Origin: Eubacterium sp.
Lineage (GTDB): Bacteria; Bacillota; Clostridia; Lachnospirales; Lachnospiraceae
NCBI GenBank assembly: GCA_017433825.1
Contig: JAFRGL010000020.1
Location: 1-64,000 of the forward strand
Reading direction: 5' to 3'
DNA length: 64,000 nucleotides
The notes below the pieces were generated by a model. It had not been told where the DNA came from and made no database searches. It worked only from the letters and a program-made list of their open reading frames with translations. Positions 8,901 to 17,749 of this stretch are shown here, piece by piece. The position numbers and the translations under genes were made by a program. Within the stretch, counting starts at the first letter, position 1. The number at the start of each line of letters is the position of its first letter.

Positions 8901-10703
8901 TTACTGTTCATAAAGCTTCGGCGCGTGGACTTCCACCACGTCCGGAAGCGTCATCGGGTAGATTTCATCAATGGGCTTTGAATAATCCGGCTTATAGCTG
9001 TCAGGCACCGGAACCTTTGTATAAATGTCCTTTCCCGCTTCAAGCCGCATCTTCACCCAGCACAGCCAGTCTTTATCGTTTCTTTCGGGATAATCCTCAC
9101 GGAAATGCGAGCCCCGGCTTTCCGTCCGGAACATGGATGCCTTCAGGTAAAGCTCCGCATTCTCGATCATGTTTTTGGTTTCGTAGCAGAGCTTCCAGCC
9201 ATGCGGGTCCTTCGCCCACAGATTCGGCGCTATGGAATCCTTCATGTACTGAATCATCGGAAGCACCAGCGCCATGCGGTCCTGATGTTTGTAAATGGAC
9301 ACATAATAGGGAACCAGCGTATGCTGCAGTATCTGCGTAAGCCATGCCGGGTCGTGACCGGAATCCCTGGCTGCCGGGGCGGTAACCACCTCCCTTACCT
9401 TTTCAATCATGCCTTCGTCCGGCACGATGTCCGGTGCGTTTTTCAGATACTCTATGACGCCCTTCGCCGCATGCGTTCCGGTAACCATGCCTGCATTCAG
9501 GCCCAGGCCCATGCCGCCGTATTTGGCGCCGGAAACCCTGGTGGCGCAGCCGCCGCCCGCGGCAAAAAGCCCGGGAAGCGTAGAGGTACAGAATTCATCG
9601 ACCGGCCAGATTCCTGAACCGCCGATGGGCGTATTCAGTTCCTGTCTTGCCGAAGGATAATGCGCTTTGCCGCCGTTAAACACGTCAAACCCGATCTTTG
9701 CAGGCTCTGCGTCCCCTACACGGACGAAATATTCTTCATGATGCTCACGAAGCTTTTCGGCCATATTGTCGAAATCGCAGTAAACAGGCCCTTTTCCTTC
9801 ATGAATCTCACCGGCCCCCCACCATTTGACCGGTTCGTTTGTATGCGTCAGCTGCGGCCAGAACCAGCCGCTCTGGATGGTGCAGTACGGATACTCCGCT
9901 GTCATTTCCAGAAGCTTCTGCCCGTCCAGTCCTCCGCCGGGATATGTGATTTTCCTTGCTTCGTAAACCGTCTTCATGGTGCCGCCGGTGGACTGCCTGA
10001 ATTCCATACCGCTGATCTCCGCGCCTGCACGGTATGCCATCAGTATGCCGTCCCCTGTCCAGTAGTCGGTATTCATCGCCCGGACTTTGTAGGCCGTGCC
10101 GGGGCCGGTACACATTACCGTAGCTTTTGCGATGATGGTATACAGCCGTCCGGTTGTTGTATGGAAACCCATCGCGCCAACTACCCTGCCGTCCTGTTTT
10201 AACAGTTCACAGGTCATAATTCTGTCATACACCCGGATGCCGTCCTGCAGGCATTTGGCGCGAAGGGAAGGTGCGTACTCACGGTTGCGCATGGAAATGA
10301 TTTCGTACATTCTGGGAATGGGATTGAACCGGTGCGGTCCGTCCACCATCAGCTCCCCGTTTACCTCATAGAATTTAATGCCCCACTCCAGAAGGTCGTT
10401 GTAACGGTCTTCCGATTCTTCAAGGATGGTCTCATGCCATTTCCTGTCGTTCAGGTATTCATTGTCCTTGCTTAATTTATCCACCCAGTCTTTCAGCACA
10501 TGGCCGCGGGTTTTCGGCCGGAAAAACTGGATATCGCCTTCGGCGTAATGGGTTCCTCCCGAACGGCCCACATAGTTCTTGTCCAGAAGGATGACATCGG
10601 CACCCTGCTGCCTTGCCTTGATGGCGCAGAACATGCCGGCGATGCCGCCGCCTATTACCAGGACGTCTGTTGTAAGGCGCGTTTCTTTAATCTCGTTTTT
10701 CAT
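8901..10703 (-). CDS. FAD-dependent fumarate reductase/AprA-like flavoprotein
   Basis: 600 residues from the ATG at 10703; a GTG nine codons up has no binding site. The FAD fold DVLVIGGGIAGMFCAIKA is near residue 15, followed by DKNYVGRSGG, a pattern shared with adenylylsulfate reductase alpha subunits and succinate/fumarate reductase flavoproteins. TCIQSGW-like and GGGCATRVSGAKYGGMGLGL regions close the flavin domain, and a helical C-terminal domain follows. There is no signal peptide, so it is cytoplasmic. Placed between a DASS transporter and an Fe-S oxidoreductase, it is a candidate reductase (or oxidase) for the imported anion; the substrate is unknown. Confidence 0.88.
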   Translation of the reverse strand: MKNEIKETRLTTDVLVIGGGIAGMFCAIKARQQGADVILLDKNYVGRSGGTHYAEGDIQFFRPKTRGHVLKDWVDKLSKDNEYLNDRKWHETILEESEDRYNDLLEWGIKFYEVNGELMVDGPHRFNPIPRMYEIISMRNREYAPSLRAKCLQDGIRVYDRIMTCELLKQDGRVVGAMGFHTTTGRLYTIIAKATVMCTGPGTAYKVRAMNTDYWTGDGILMAYRAGAEISGMEFRQSTGGTMKTVYEARKITYPGGGLDGQKLLEMTAEYPYCTIQSGWFWPQLTHTNEPVKWWGAGEIHEGKGPVYCDFDNMAEKLREHHEEYFVRVGDAEPAKIGFDVFNGGKAHYPSARQELNTPIGGSGIWPVDEFCTSTLPGLFAAGGGCATRVSGAKYGGMGLGLNAGMVTGTHAAKGVIEYLKNAPDIVPDEGMIEKVREVVTAPAARDSGHDPAWLTQILQHTLVPYYVSIYKHQDRMALVLPMIQYMKDSIAPNLWAKDPHGWKLCYETKNMIENAELYLKASMFRTESRGSHFREDYPERNDKDWLCWVKMRLEAGKDIYTKVPVPDSYKPDYSKPIDEIYPMTLPDVVEVHAPKLYEQ

Positions 10704-10753
10704 AAATCTTTTACGTTCCTTTCTTTGCACTTAAAGGACAGGCCGCCGGTGTT

Positions 10754-12250
10754 TTAAGCTAGTGTCAGGGGAAGGCCCACCAGCGGTCCGACAATGCAGG
10801 CCACCACGGAAAACACAACGGCACAGACAACAAGAAGCACAATGCCGGGTGCGGTAGGATCCTTCGTCTCCCAGTATCCGTAGCCTTTGTTAATCATCAT
10901 GGACACATTGAAGCCGAAAATGAAGAAGCAGGAGTTAATCATCAGTACAGGCAGCATAATAATGGTCGGATTCAGGCCGAGGCCTGCGCAAATCGGCCCC
11001 ATAAGGCCTATGCCCAGTGCCTGCGCCGCCATGGAAGCGCCGATGAAGCAGTTGCATATGATGCCCTGGAACAGGCAGGCGATGAAGCAGAACGCGAAGG
11101 GTCCCAGGTTTCCGAAAATCGGCCCGACATAATGCATGACCAGCTTGCCCAGCCCGTGCGTGGAGAAGCACTGGCCCATGATCGGGATAAACATGGCCGC
11201 GATGATAATCGTCCAGGGAAGCTTTGAAAGGACCTTGTTGGAGGGTACTGTACCCACCAGGGGAGCCATCGCAACAACAGCCCACAGCAAGGCAGCCACT
11301 GACATGTTCATGCCGGCAATCATACAGGCAACCATGCCGATTACTGTCAGAATCCAGCGGATTTCCGAACCGGTAAGCTTACCCAGTTCCTTAAGCTTCT
11401 GTGCGTAAACTTCCGTCTCCGGCAGGGAATCCAGATCAAAATCCTTGTTCTTGACGCCGTAGAACTTGTTGTAAATAATGCCCATGGGAATCATAACGAT
11501 AAGCACCGCCGGAACACCGACAGCCGCCCACTGCGCATAGGTAATGGCCTGCGCGCCGGTTGCCTGTGTCAGAAGGGAAATACCCAGGCCGTTGCCGATG
11601 GGCGTTCCGTTAATCAGGGCACAGCCGCCTATCATGGACGCCGCGCTTACGCAGATCATGATGGCGCGGCCCAGTTTGCTTTGACCGGGTATCTGTCCCA
11701 TCTCCGCCAGCATCGCGGCCGTAATGGAGCTCATCATGACGATAACGGCATTGTTGGAAATAAAAGCGGACAGCCAGCAGGTTACGATACCGATGGCAAT
11801 CACGAGGGTTGCGGGCTTTCTGCCGAATTTTTTCAGCATCAGGTATGCTATCCGCTTGCCCATGGGCGTGTATTCGCAGCCGAGGCCTACTATCATCATG
11901 CCGAACATCATGACAAACGGGGAACTGCCGATGGTCGCTTTAACCACTTCATAGTCCCACAGCCCGAGGAAAATTCCTGCAACCGTCAGGAATATCGCGG
12001 GAACGATGAAGTTAACGTTAAGGAAAATCAGCGCAATGATGGTTACAACGACCATTGCCAGGGCGGTGGATGTTTTTTCGCCGTACTCCGACAGCGGCAG
12101 CTGCCGCAGCAAAAGAAATGCAGCAATACAGACAATAATGGTGATTAATGACTTTTTGGTGAAAGGAGCGCCGTTCCGCAGACCGTTAATATCAAGTATC
12201 CGGTCTTTATCGTCACTGAGCAGCGCCTTCCATTTACTTGTTTTTTCCAT
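10754..12250 (-). CDS. DASS/SLC13-type anion transporter (ArsB-NhaD superfamily)
   Basis: 498 residues with about a dozen hydrophobic segments. Typical landmarks are the SNNAVIVMMSSITAAML motif around residue 160, GGCALINGTPIGNGLGI, and a repeated half with NSCFFIFGFNVSMM. Members import di- or tricarboxylates or other anions with sodium or in exchange. The start is the ATG at 12250, after TAGGAGGAGAAGG; a longer frame to 12394 covers the promoter region and is not used. It heads the leftward operon with the two flavoproteins and faces a divergent FAD oxidoreductase gene, suggesting uptake and redox conversion of one substrate. Confidence 0.88.
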   Translation of the reverse strand: MEKTSKWKALLSDDKDRILDINGLRNGAPFTKKSLITIIVCIAAFLLLRQLPLSEYGEKTSTALAMVVVTIIALIFLNVNFIVPAIFLTVAGIFLGLWDYEVVKATIGSSPFVMMFGMMIVGLGCEYTPMGKRIAYLMLKKFGRKPATLVIAIGIVTCWLSAFISNNAVIVMMSSITAAMLAEMGQIPGQSKLGRAIMICVSAASMIGGCALINGTPIGNGLGISLLTQATGAQAITYAQWAAVGVPAVLIVMIPMGIIYNKFYGVKNKDFDLDSLPETEVYAQKLKELGKLTGSEIRWILTVIGMVACMIAGMNMSVAALLWAVVAMAPLVGTVPSNKVLSKLPWTIIIAAMFIPIMGQCFSTHGLGKLVMHYVGPIFGNLGPFAFCFIACLFQGIICNCFIGASMAAQALGIGLMGPICAGLGLNPTIIMLPVLMINSCFFIFGFNVSMMINKGYGYWETKDPTAPGIVLLVVCAVVFSVVACIVGPLVGLPLTLA

Positions 12251-12503
12251 CCTTCTCCTCCTAAATAAAATAAAAAAACAGCAGGAAACACTGTACACTA
12301 TTGTTGATTTCATTATAGAGGGAGGTATTCTTCCTTGTATAACAGAAGGTTTTTGTGCTTTGTAAAGAAAAACTTGTACTATCCCCTTTGTCATGCGTTT
12401 TCTGCCGCATTTCCGGTTGCAAATGTGCTTTGCCGTTTGTTATAATACATTTGAGCATATTGTTTGCAAATCTACTGACAGATAATCAGGGAAAGGTGGT
12501 TCT
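12251..12503. promoter_or_regulatory. Divergent promoter region between the two redox operons
   Basis: 253 nt without a gene. For the plus strand, TTGCAA (12417-12422), 18 nt, then a perfect TATAAT (12441-12446) precede the gene at 12504. For the minus strand, TATAAT (complement of 12312-12317) sits 62 nt before the transporter start, with no good -35 box, so an activator may be needed. The LysR product encoded nearby is a candidate. No clear inverted operator was spotted. Confidence 0.6.
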
Positions 12504-13946
12504 ATGGCAAAATACGGCGAAGGGGTATTCTCGTTCTACGACATGCCCCACGATGACAAAGTCGTAAGGCACGGACTTACGGAGAAACGGTCCTATACCG
12601 AACCGGAAAGGCAGACGGATATTGTCCGCGATGTGGACGTCATAGTTGTCGGAGGCGGTCCCGGAGGCGTGGCAGCCGCCATTACGGCGGCCAGAAACGG
12701 TGCGAAAACAGTGCTTATTGAAAGATACGGCCACCTGGGCGGCATGGCAACCGGCGGCCTTGTAAACATTATCCCCAATCTTGGCGATATCTACGGCAGG
12801 CACTGGATCGGCGGCTTCTGCCAGGAATACATCGACAGGCTGAAAGCCAGGAACGCAGCCAGCTTCCCGCCGAAAGAGACCTGGGGAACAACCGACGAGT
12901 ACCAGGTAACCAAACACCTGAAGGCAAATATGGGCCACTTCTACGTGCGCCAGAATCAGGATAAGGAAAAGGTGGTTATCTATTCAGCCGTCATCGACCC
13001 GGAGGTCGGCAAGGACGAGCTAGCCGTCATGGCAGATGAGGCCGGCGTGGAACTGCTGCTCCACACCTGGGTAGTGGCACCGATCGTGGAAGGAAAGACC
13101 GTTAAAGGCGTCCTTACCGAAAGCAAGGCCGGAAGGCAGGCGCTGCTGGCAAAGGTGGTCATTGACTGCACCGGCGACGGAGACCTTTTGATGAGCGTTC
13201 CCACCGACGTGGAGGAATACATGAGGCCTGGATCCCGTATCGCGCAATTCGGGTTTGTGGACTGGCTCTGCGGCGTAGACTTGGATAAGTATGACGCGCA
13301 GGATCCGGAGGTCATCAAAGAGGCCGCGGCGAAGATAATGGCCGAAGGCGGCAGCGCGCATTTCTGCAGGGGCCTTCTGGAAAATCAGCACGGCGTAGTC
13401 TGGATTCACAGGCTTATCGGCTCCCTCCACCAGACAGAGCCGGAAGAAATGTCCTACATCGACAAAACCGCAAGGCACTTTGCGGTTCACAGCTGGGAGC
13501 TTCTGAAAAAGTATATGCCCGGTTTTGAGAACAGCTTCATGATGCTGACGGCGCCGCAGCTTGGCACCTCCGGCGGCAGGAGGATCGTCGGCAGGTACTG
13601 GCTTACCGAGGAAGACATGGACAGGGATGAGCCTTTTGAAGACACCATAGCCATCTTTGCCGACAATGACAGGGGCGACAGCTCCCTTGCGCATCCGAAG
13701 ACCTACGTGCCCTTCCGCGCTCTTGTACCGAAGGATATCGACGGCTTCCTGGTAGCCTGCAGGGCATTTTCGGCAGACCACGAATACAGCGAATTCTTCA
13801 ACCTGATCCCGCACTGCATGTGCTTCGGCCATGCCGCAGGCGCAGCGGCTGCAATCGCCGTCCGAAAAGGAATCCAGCCCGGGGACGTGCCCTATGACGA
13901 GCTCAAAAAGATCCTGCTTGAGGGCGGAGCGATCCTGCCGGAATAA
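12504..13946 (+). CDS. FAD-dependent oxidoreductase (FAD_oxidored family)
   Basis: 480 residues. After a 45-residue N-terminal extension the FAD Rossmann motif DVIVVGGGPGGVAAAITAAR appears, then LIERYGHLGGMATGGLVN, the signature of the FAD-dependent oxidoreductase family pfam12831. A second nucleotide-contact motif is VVIDCTGDGDLLMSVPTDVE near residue 220, and the protein ends with CMCFGHAAGAAAAIA. The gene has its own promoter (12417-12446) and terminator (13990-14036), is divergent from the transporter operon and shares its control region. Probably another step of the same unknown pathway; cytoplasmic. Confidence 0.9.
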   Translation: MAKYGEGVFSFYDMPHDDKVVRHGLTEKRSYTEPERQTDIVRDVDVIVVGGGPGGVAAAITAARNGAKTVLIERYGHLGGMATGGLVNIIPNLGDIYGRHWIGGFCQEYIDRLKARNAASFPPKETWGTTDEYQVTKHLKANMGHFYVRQNQDKEKVVIYSAVIDPEVGKDELAVMADEAGVELLLHTWVVAPIVEGKTVKGVLTESKAGRQALLAKVVIDCTGDGDLLMSVPTDVEEYMRPGSRIAQFGFVDWLCGVDLDKYDAQDPEVIKEAAAKIMAEGGSAHFCRGLLENQHGVVWIHRLIGSLHQTEPEEMSYIDKTARHFAVHSWELLKKYMPGFENSFMMLTAPQLGTSGGRRIVGRYWLTEEDMDRDEPFEDTIAIFADNDRGDSSLAHPKTYVPFRALVPKDIDGFLVACRAFSADHEYSEFFNLIPHCMCFGHAAGAAAAIAVRKGIQPGDVPYDELKKILLEGGAILPE

Positions 13947-13989
13947 AGTACGCAGCATTTCGTAACAGAAAATAAAACCAGATAAAGCA

Positions 13990-14036
13990 ACAGGCTTAAA
14001 AAAGGTCTTAACCGGCCCTTTTTGAGCCTGTTTTTT
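13990..14036 (+). terminator. Rho-independent terminator after the FAD oxidoreductase
   Basis: Arms CAGGCTTAAAAAAGG and CCCTTTTTGAGCCTG followed by TTTTTT. Confidence 0.88.
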
Positions 14037-14061
14037 CATACCGTCTGTCATGTTTAGAATA

Positions 14062-14090
14062 TTGACGCTTCCCTTTGCTTTTGGTACATT
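14062..14090 (+). promoter_or_regulatory. Sigma-A-type promoter for the 14116-19191 operon
   Basis: TTGACG (14062-14067), a 17-nt spacer, then TACATT (14085-14090), 25 nt before the chosen start codon. Confidence 0.6.
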
Positions 14091-14115
14091 ATGGATGAAA
14101 GGCAAGGACAAAACT

Positions 14116-15168
14116 ATGATGGATCTATACATTTTCTACAATCACCTGTCCGACAGGCAGAAAGCGATTTATGATTCTCTCCTGCCCTCGCTGCTGGCGG
14201 GAAAGGAGGAAATCCCCCTTACGGCAAAGGCCTCCCCGGAGGAGGTTTCCGGCGTACTCCGCGCCATTGTCGACGATCACCCGGAGCTGTTCTGGTTCAA
14301 CGGAAGCTGTAAGATTCTGGCCGTAAACGGTATTGCTTCGAAGGTTTCGCCGGGATACAACCACTACCGGAAGGATCTGGCACAGAGAAAACAGTTTTTT
14401 GACCGGGCGGTACAGGCATATCTGACCGGCACACAGAATAAAAAGCCGTATGAAAAAGAGCGCCTGATTCATGACCGGCTGGTGCAGAATGTATCGTATG
14501 AGCCAAATCCGGGCGATCAGACGGCTTATGCCGCGCTGGTCGAGAAAAAAGCGGTCTGCGCGGGATATACCAGGGCTTTCCAGCTTCTGATGCAGCTTCT
14601 TTCGATCCCCTGCTATGTCTGCAGCGGCACAGCCATCGGGTCGAAGGATAAGGACTGGACGCCCCATGCCTGGAATATCATCCGGCTGGACAATGATTAT
14701 TACAACGTCGACATCACCTGGAACGACAGCTTCGACCGGTCGTCGTTAAACCATATCAGCTACCAGTATTACAACTGTCCGGATTCCGTTATCGCGCAGA
14801 ACCACCGCAGGGCAGACGATTATACGTTCCTGCCCGCCTGCAAAGGCACCAGGTACAGCTTTGAGAAAATCTACGGCGTATCATCCGAACTGGAGGTCAT
14901 CTACCAGGACGGCGTCACCTGCCGCACGCCCGCAGGCAGCAAAAAAGAGTTTACGGACATCGTAACAGCGGCACTTAAAGGGAATAAGAGCAAAACCGTC
15001 GTTCTTTCATTCCCGGCAAAAGGAAGCGCCGTGAAAGACAATGCCGTTGAATGGTTCAAGGAAGCCGTCATTTCCGCCCTGCCGCGGTCCAGCTGGGGCA
15101 TGCACCTGAACATGACGGATTACAACAACGGCTGGTACAAACTGGAATTCACACTGGAAATCAAATAA
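14116..15168 (+). CDS. Transglutaminase-like domain protein
   Basis: 350 residues from the ATG at 14116 (AAGGAC six bases upstream); an upstream ATG at 14050 lies inside the promoter. The papain-like triad is visible: Cys in KKAVCAGYTRAFQ, His in WTPHAWNIIR and Asp in DYYNVDITW, with the usual spacing of the transglutaminase core (about residues 125-225). It has no signal peptide or membrane segment, so it is likely cytoplasmic. The C-terminal third (VSSELEVIYQDG onward) is an extra domain of unknown role. It lies 22 nt before the flavin oxidase operon; a role as protease or amidase is possible but unproved. Confidence 0.8.
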   Translation: MMDLYIFYNHLSDRQKAIYDSLLPSLLAGKEEIPLTAKASPEEVSGVLRAIVDDHPELFWFNGSCKILAVNGIASKVSPGYNHYRKDLAQRKQFFDRAVQAYLTGTQNKKPYEKERLIHDRLVQNVSYEPNPGDQTAYAALVEKKAVCAGYTRAFQLLMQLLSIPCYVCSGTAIGSKDKDWTPHAWNIIRLDNDYYNVDITWNDSFDRSSLNHISYQYYNCPDSVIAQNHRRADDYTFLPACKGTRYSFEKIYGVSSELEVIYQDGVTCRTPAGSKKEFTDIVTAALKGNKSKTVVLSFPAKGSAVKDNAVEWFKEAVISALPRSSWGMHLNMTDYNNGWYKLEFTLEIK

Positions 15169-15190
15169 ATCATACAGGAGGAGAACTGTC

Positions 15191-16486
15191 ATGCTGTTTC
15201 CGGAAAACACGGAACAGGTCCGCGAAATCATCCTAAGTGCGCGCGAAAATAAAACCGGACTTGTACCCTTAAGCTCCGCGCCGCCGCATTTCCATGGGGC
15301 TTCGGTCAATGACGGCGCGGAAACTGTCTGTTTTTCAAAAATGAACCGTATCATCAGGATCGACCGGCGAAGCCGTTATGTCAGGGTTGAGCCGGGCGTC
15401 ACCTTCGGGGAACTGATTCCGAAGGTTAAGGAACAGGGGCTGCGGCTGAACCTGCCGTTTCTGGCAAGGGCCGGCAAATCCGCTGCCGCAAGCAGTCTGG
15501 AGCGGGAAGCCGTGCTCATACCGAAATACCAGTACGATTATCCCGACCCGCTTCTGACGGTGGAGACGGTGTTCGGCACCGGTGACGTATTCCTCACCGG
15601 TTCCGCGGGCGGAAGCGAAGAATCTGCGGCCGACAAGGTACTGCCCTGGGGACCGGGCAGCATCGATTACCTCCGCTTCCTGTCCGCCGCGCAGGGTACC
15701 ATCGGTTTTGTAACCTGGGCAACACTGAAAGCGGAAATTCTTCCATCCGTCAGCAGTCTGTTTTTCATCTTCGCGGAAAACGGCGGTCAGCTGACCGGCC
15801 TTGCAAACACACTGTGCCGGAAGCGTATCCCGGATGAATGCATCATTCTTAACCGGGAGAATTTCTCCGCCGCTTTTGCGGACAATAAGGAGGAAGAAGC
15901 TTTACTGAAGGAAATCGCGCCGTGGGTTATGCTTGTACGCGTCTGCGGTTTTGACCGCTACCCGGAAGAAAGGCTTGCGATATACGAAGGCTATGTAAAA
16001 GAGGAATGCGAGAAGGCGGGGCTTTCCGCCGTAACCGGATGCAGTCTCCTTCCGGGACTGGAACAGCGCATAGAAGAAATGCTTACCGATTGCGACCGGA
16101 GGCCGGATTCCTGGAAGCTGCGGTACGGTTCCGAAAAAGAGCTTCTGATGCTGGCTCCGCCCAGCAAAACCGCAGGGCTTCTGGAAATCCTTCGGGACGG
16201 CCTGCCGGAAGCCGGGCTTACAGTACAGCCGCAGGTGCAGGGCCGCGCGTTCCGGATCGAGTGCAATGTCAGGTTTGAAGACCTGACCGGCGAAGCTGAA
16301 AAGCGGGAAAACGAACTGTTTGAACTGGCGAAACGTCTGGCTGATGCCGGCGCGTATTTTGACCGGCCTTACGGACGTCTGACCGAACTTGTATACAATG
16401 AGCCCCTCTCCGTGGATGCCATGCGCCGCGTAAAGAAGATTTTCGACCCGGACGGCATCCTTAACCCGGGCAAGCTCTGCTTTTAA
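15191..16486 (+). CDS. FAD-linked oxidase, glycolate oxidase GlcD/GlcE-like
   Basis: 431 residues starting after a strong AGGAGG. The PP-loop FAD-binding domain (FAD_binding_4) covers roughly residues 5-180 (ENTEQVREIILSAR, YVRVEPGVTFGELI, AAQGTIGFVTWATL), and the end VKKIFDPDGILNPGKLCF is the hallmark of lactate/glycolate-type FAD oxidases. It is compact and its FAD loop is less conserved than in the companion at 17746, so it may be the GlcE-like structural partner. It forms an operon with the Fe-S protein (12-nt gap) and the second FAD oxidase. Predicted to oxidise a 2-hydroxyacid; substrate unknown. Confidence 0.85.
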   Translation: MLFPENTEQVREIILSARENKTGLVPLSSAPPHFHGASVNDGAETVCFSKMNRIIRIDRRSRYVRVEPGVTFGELIPKVKEQGLRLNLPFLARAGKSAAASSLEREAVLIPKYQYDYPDPLLTVETVFGTGDVFLTGSAGGSEESAADKVLPWGPGSIDYLRFLSAAQGTIGFVTWATLKAEILPSVSSLFFIFAENGGQLTGLANTLCRKRIPDECIILNRENFSAAFADNKEEEALLKEIAPWVMLVRVCGFDRYPEERLAIYEGYVKEECEKAGLSAVTGCSLLPGLEQRIEEMLTDCDRRPDSWKLRYGSEKELLMLAPPSKTAGLLEILRDGLPEAGLTVQPQVQGRAFRIECNVRFEDLTGEAEKRENELFELAKRLADAGAYFDRPYGRLTELVYNEPLSVDAMRRVKKIFDPDGILNPGKLCF

Positions 16487-16498
16487 GGAGGGAAAGAC

Positions 16499-17749
16499 AT
16501 GGCTGATTTAAACAAATTCCGCTATACCATCGAATCATGCAACCACTGCGGACAGTGCAAATGGCTCCTTCCCGGCAGGATGTACGGCTGGGATTTCGCC
16601 TCTGTCTGCCCGATTCACGATTATTACAATTTTGACGCGTACTCCGGACAGGGCATGCTCAATCTCGCGGGGGAAATCATGAACGGCACGCTTCCCCACG
16701 GTGAAAAGCTGGCGGAGATGCTGCACACCTGTACGGCCTGCGGCGCCTGTGACGTCAACTGCAAAAACGTCCGTGATATGGAAGTGCTGGATACGATTTA
16801 CGAACTGAGGAAGGACTGCGCGGAAGCGGGTTTCCTGCCGGAAAGCCGTAAGAAGACGGCTGAAAACGTCGTAAAGGAGCATAATATCTACGGTCTTCCC
16901 CACGAACAGCGCTTTTCCTTCCTGCCGGAAGATTTTAAAGACGATCCGGAGGCGGACACCGTGCTTTTCGCGGGCTGCAGCGTTTATAAACACCCGGAAA
17001 CCTTCCTTGCAGCTGTTAAGATCCTGCGGGCAGGCGGCGTGAAATTCCGCGTGCTGAAAGAGGATGAATGGTGCTGCGGCGCCTCCCTTTGGCGGATGGG
17101 CGACTGGGAAGACGCGAAAGCGCTCATTGCCCGCAACACGGAAATGTTCAAAGAAAAGGGCATCCGCACCGTGATTACCGCCTGCGCGGAATGCTTCGGC
17201 TCGTTCCGGTCCGGATATCCCAGATTTGTCGAAACGGCATTTGAAACAAAGCACATTTCCCAGGTTGCGCTGGAGCTTCTGCGGGACGGTAAGCTTAAAC
17301 TTTCCAAAGACGAGCTGCCTGTAACCGCATGCTATCACGACCCCTGCATGCTCGGAAGGCTGTCCGAAACCTATGTCCCCTGGGAAGGTGAAATCAAATC
17401 CTACGGGCTGCATGTTCCGGAAAAACAGTGGCGCAGGGGCGAACACGGCGTATACGAACCGCCAAGGGAACTGCTGAACGCCATCCCCGGCCTGAAGCTT
17501 GTGGAAATGCCGCGCAGCCGGGAGGAAAGCTTATGCTGCGGGCAGAACGCCTCGGATATGGATCCGGACTTTGCAAAGCATACCGCAGAAGAACGCCGCC
17601 GCGAAGCGGCCGCTTCCGGCGCGGATACCATTGTCTCCTGCTGCCCCTTCTGCCGTGAGGCGCTGGACGCGCAGGACGAATACAAACTGCAGTATCTGGA
17701 TTTGACGGAGCTGATTGCAGACAGACTGGCAGAGGAGGTGGAATCATGA
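16499..17749 (+). CDS. Iron-sulfur subunit with CCG domains (GlcF/GlpC/HdrD type)
   Basis: 416 residues. Two 4Fe-4S clusters are indicated by CNHCGQC (residues 14-20, with a later VCP) and CTACGACDVNCK. Two cysteine-rich CCG domains follow (ending WCCGASLW and LCCGQNAS), as in GlcF, GlpC and heterodisulfide reductase subunits. It passes electrons from the flavin subunits to a membrane or soluble acceptor. AAGGAGGGAAAGAC precedes the ATG, and its last four bases overlap the next gene (ATGA), a sign of translational coupling within a three-subunit enzyme. Confidence 0.92.
   Translation: MADLNKFRYTIESCNHCGQCKWLLPGRMYGWDFASVCPIHDYYNFDAYSGQGMLNLAGEIMNGTLPHGEKLAEMLHTCTACGACDVNCKNVRDMEVLDTIYELRKDCAEAGFLPESRKKTAENVVKEHNIYGLPHEQRFSFLPEDFKDDPEADTVLFAGCSVYKHPETFLAAVKILRAGGVKFRVLKEDEWCCGASLWRMGDWEDAKALIARNTEMFKEKGIRTVITACAECFGSFRSGYPRFVETAFETKHISQVALELLRDGKLKLSKDELPVTACYHDPCMLGRLSETYVPWEGEIKSYGLHVPEKQWRRGEHGVYEPPRELLNAIPGLKLVEMPRSREESLCCGQNASDMDPDFAKHTAEERRREAAASGADTIVSCCPFCREALDAQDEYKLQYLDLTELIADRLAEEVES

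Noticed and set aside
13020..14132. Minus-strand open frame of 370 codons
   Set aside because: Lies across the FAD oxidoreductase and its terminator; no recognisable domain.
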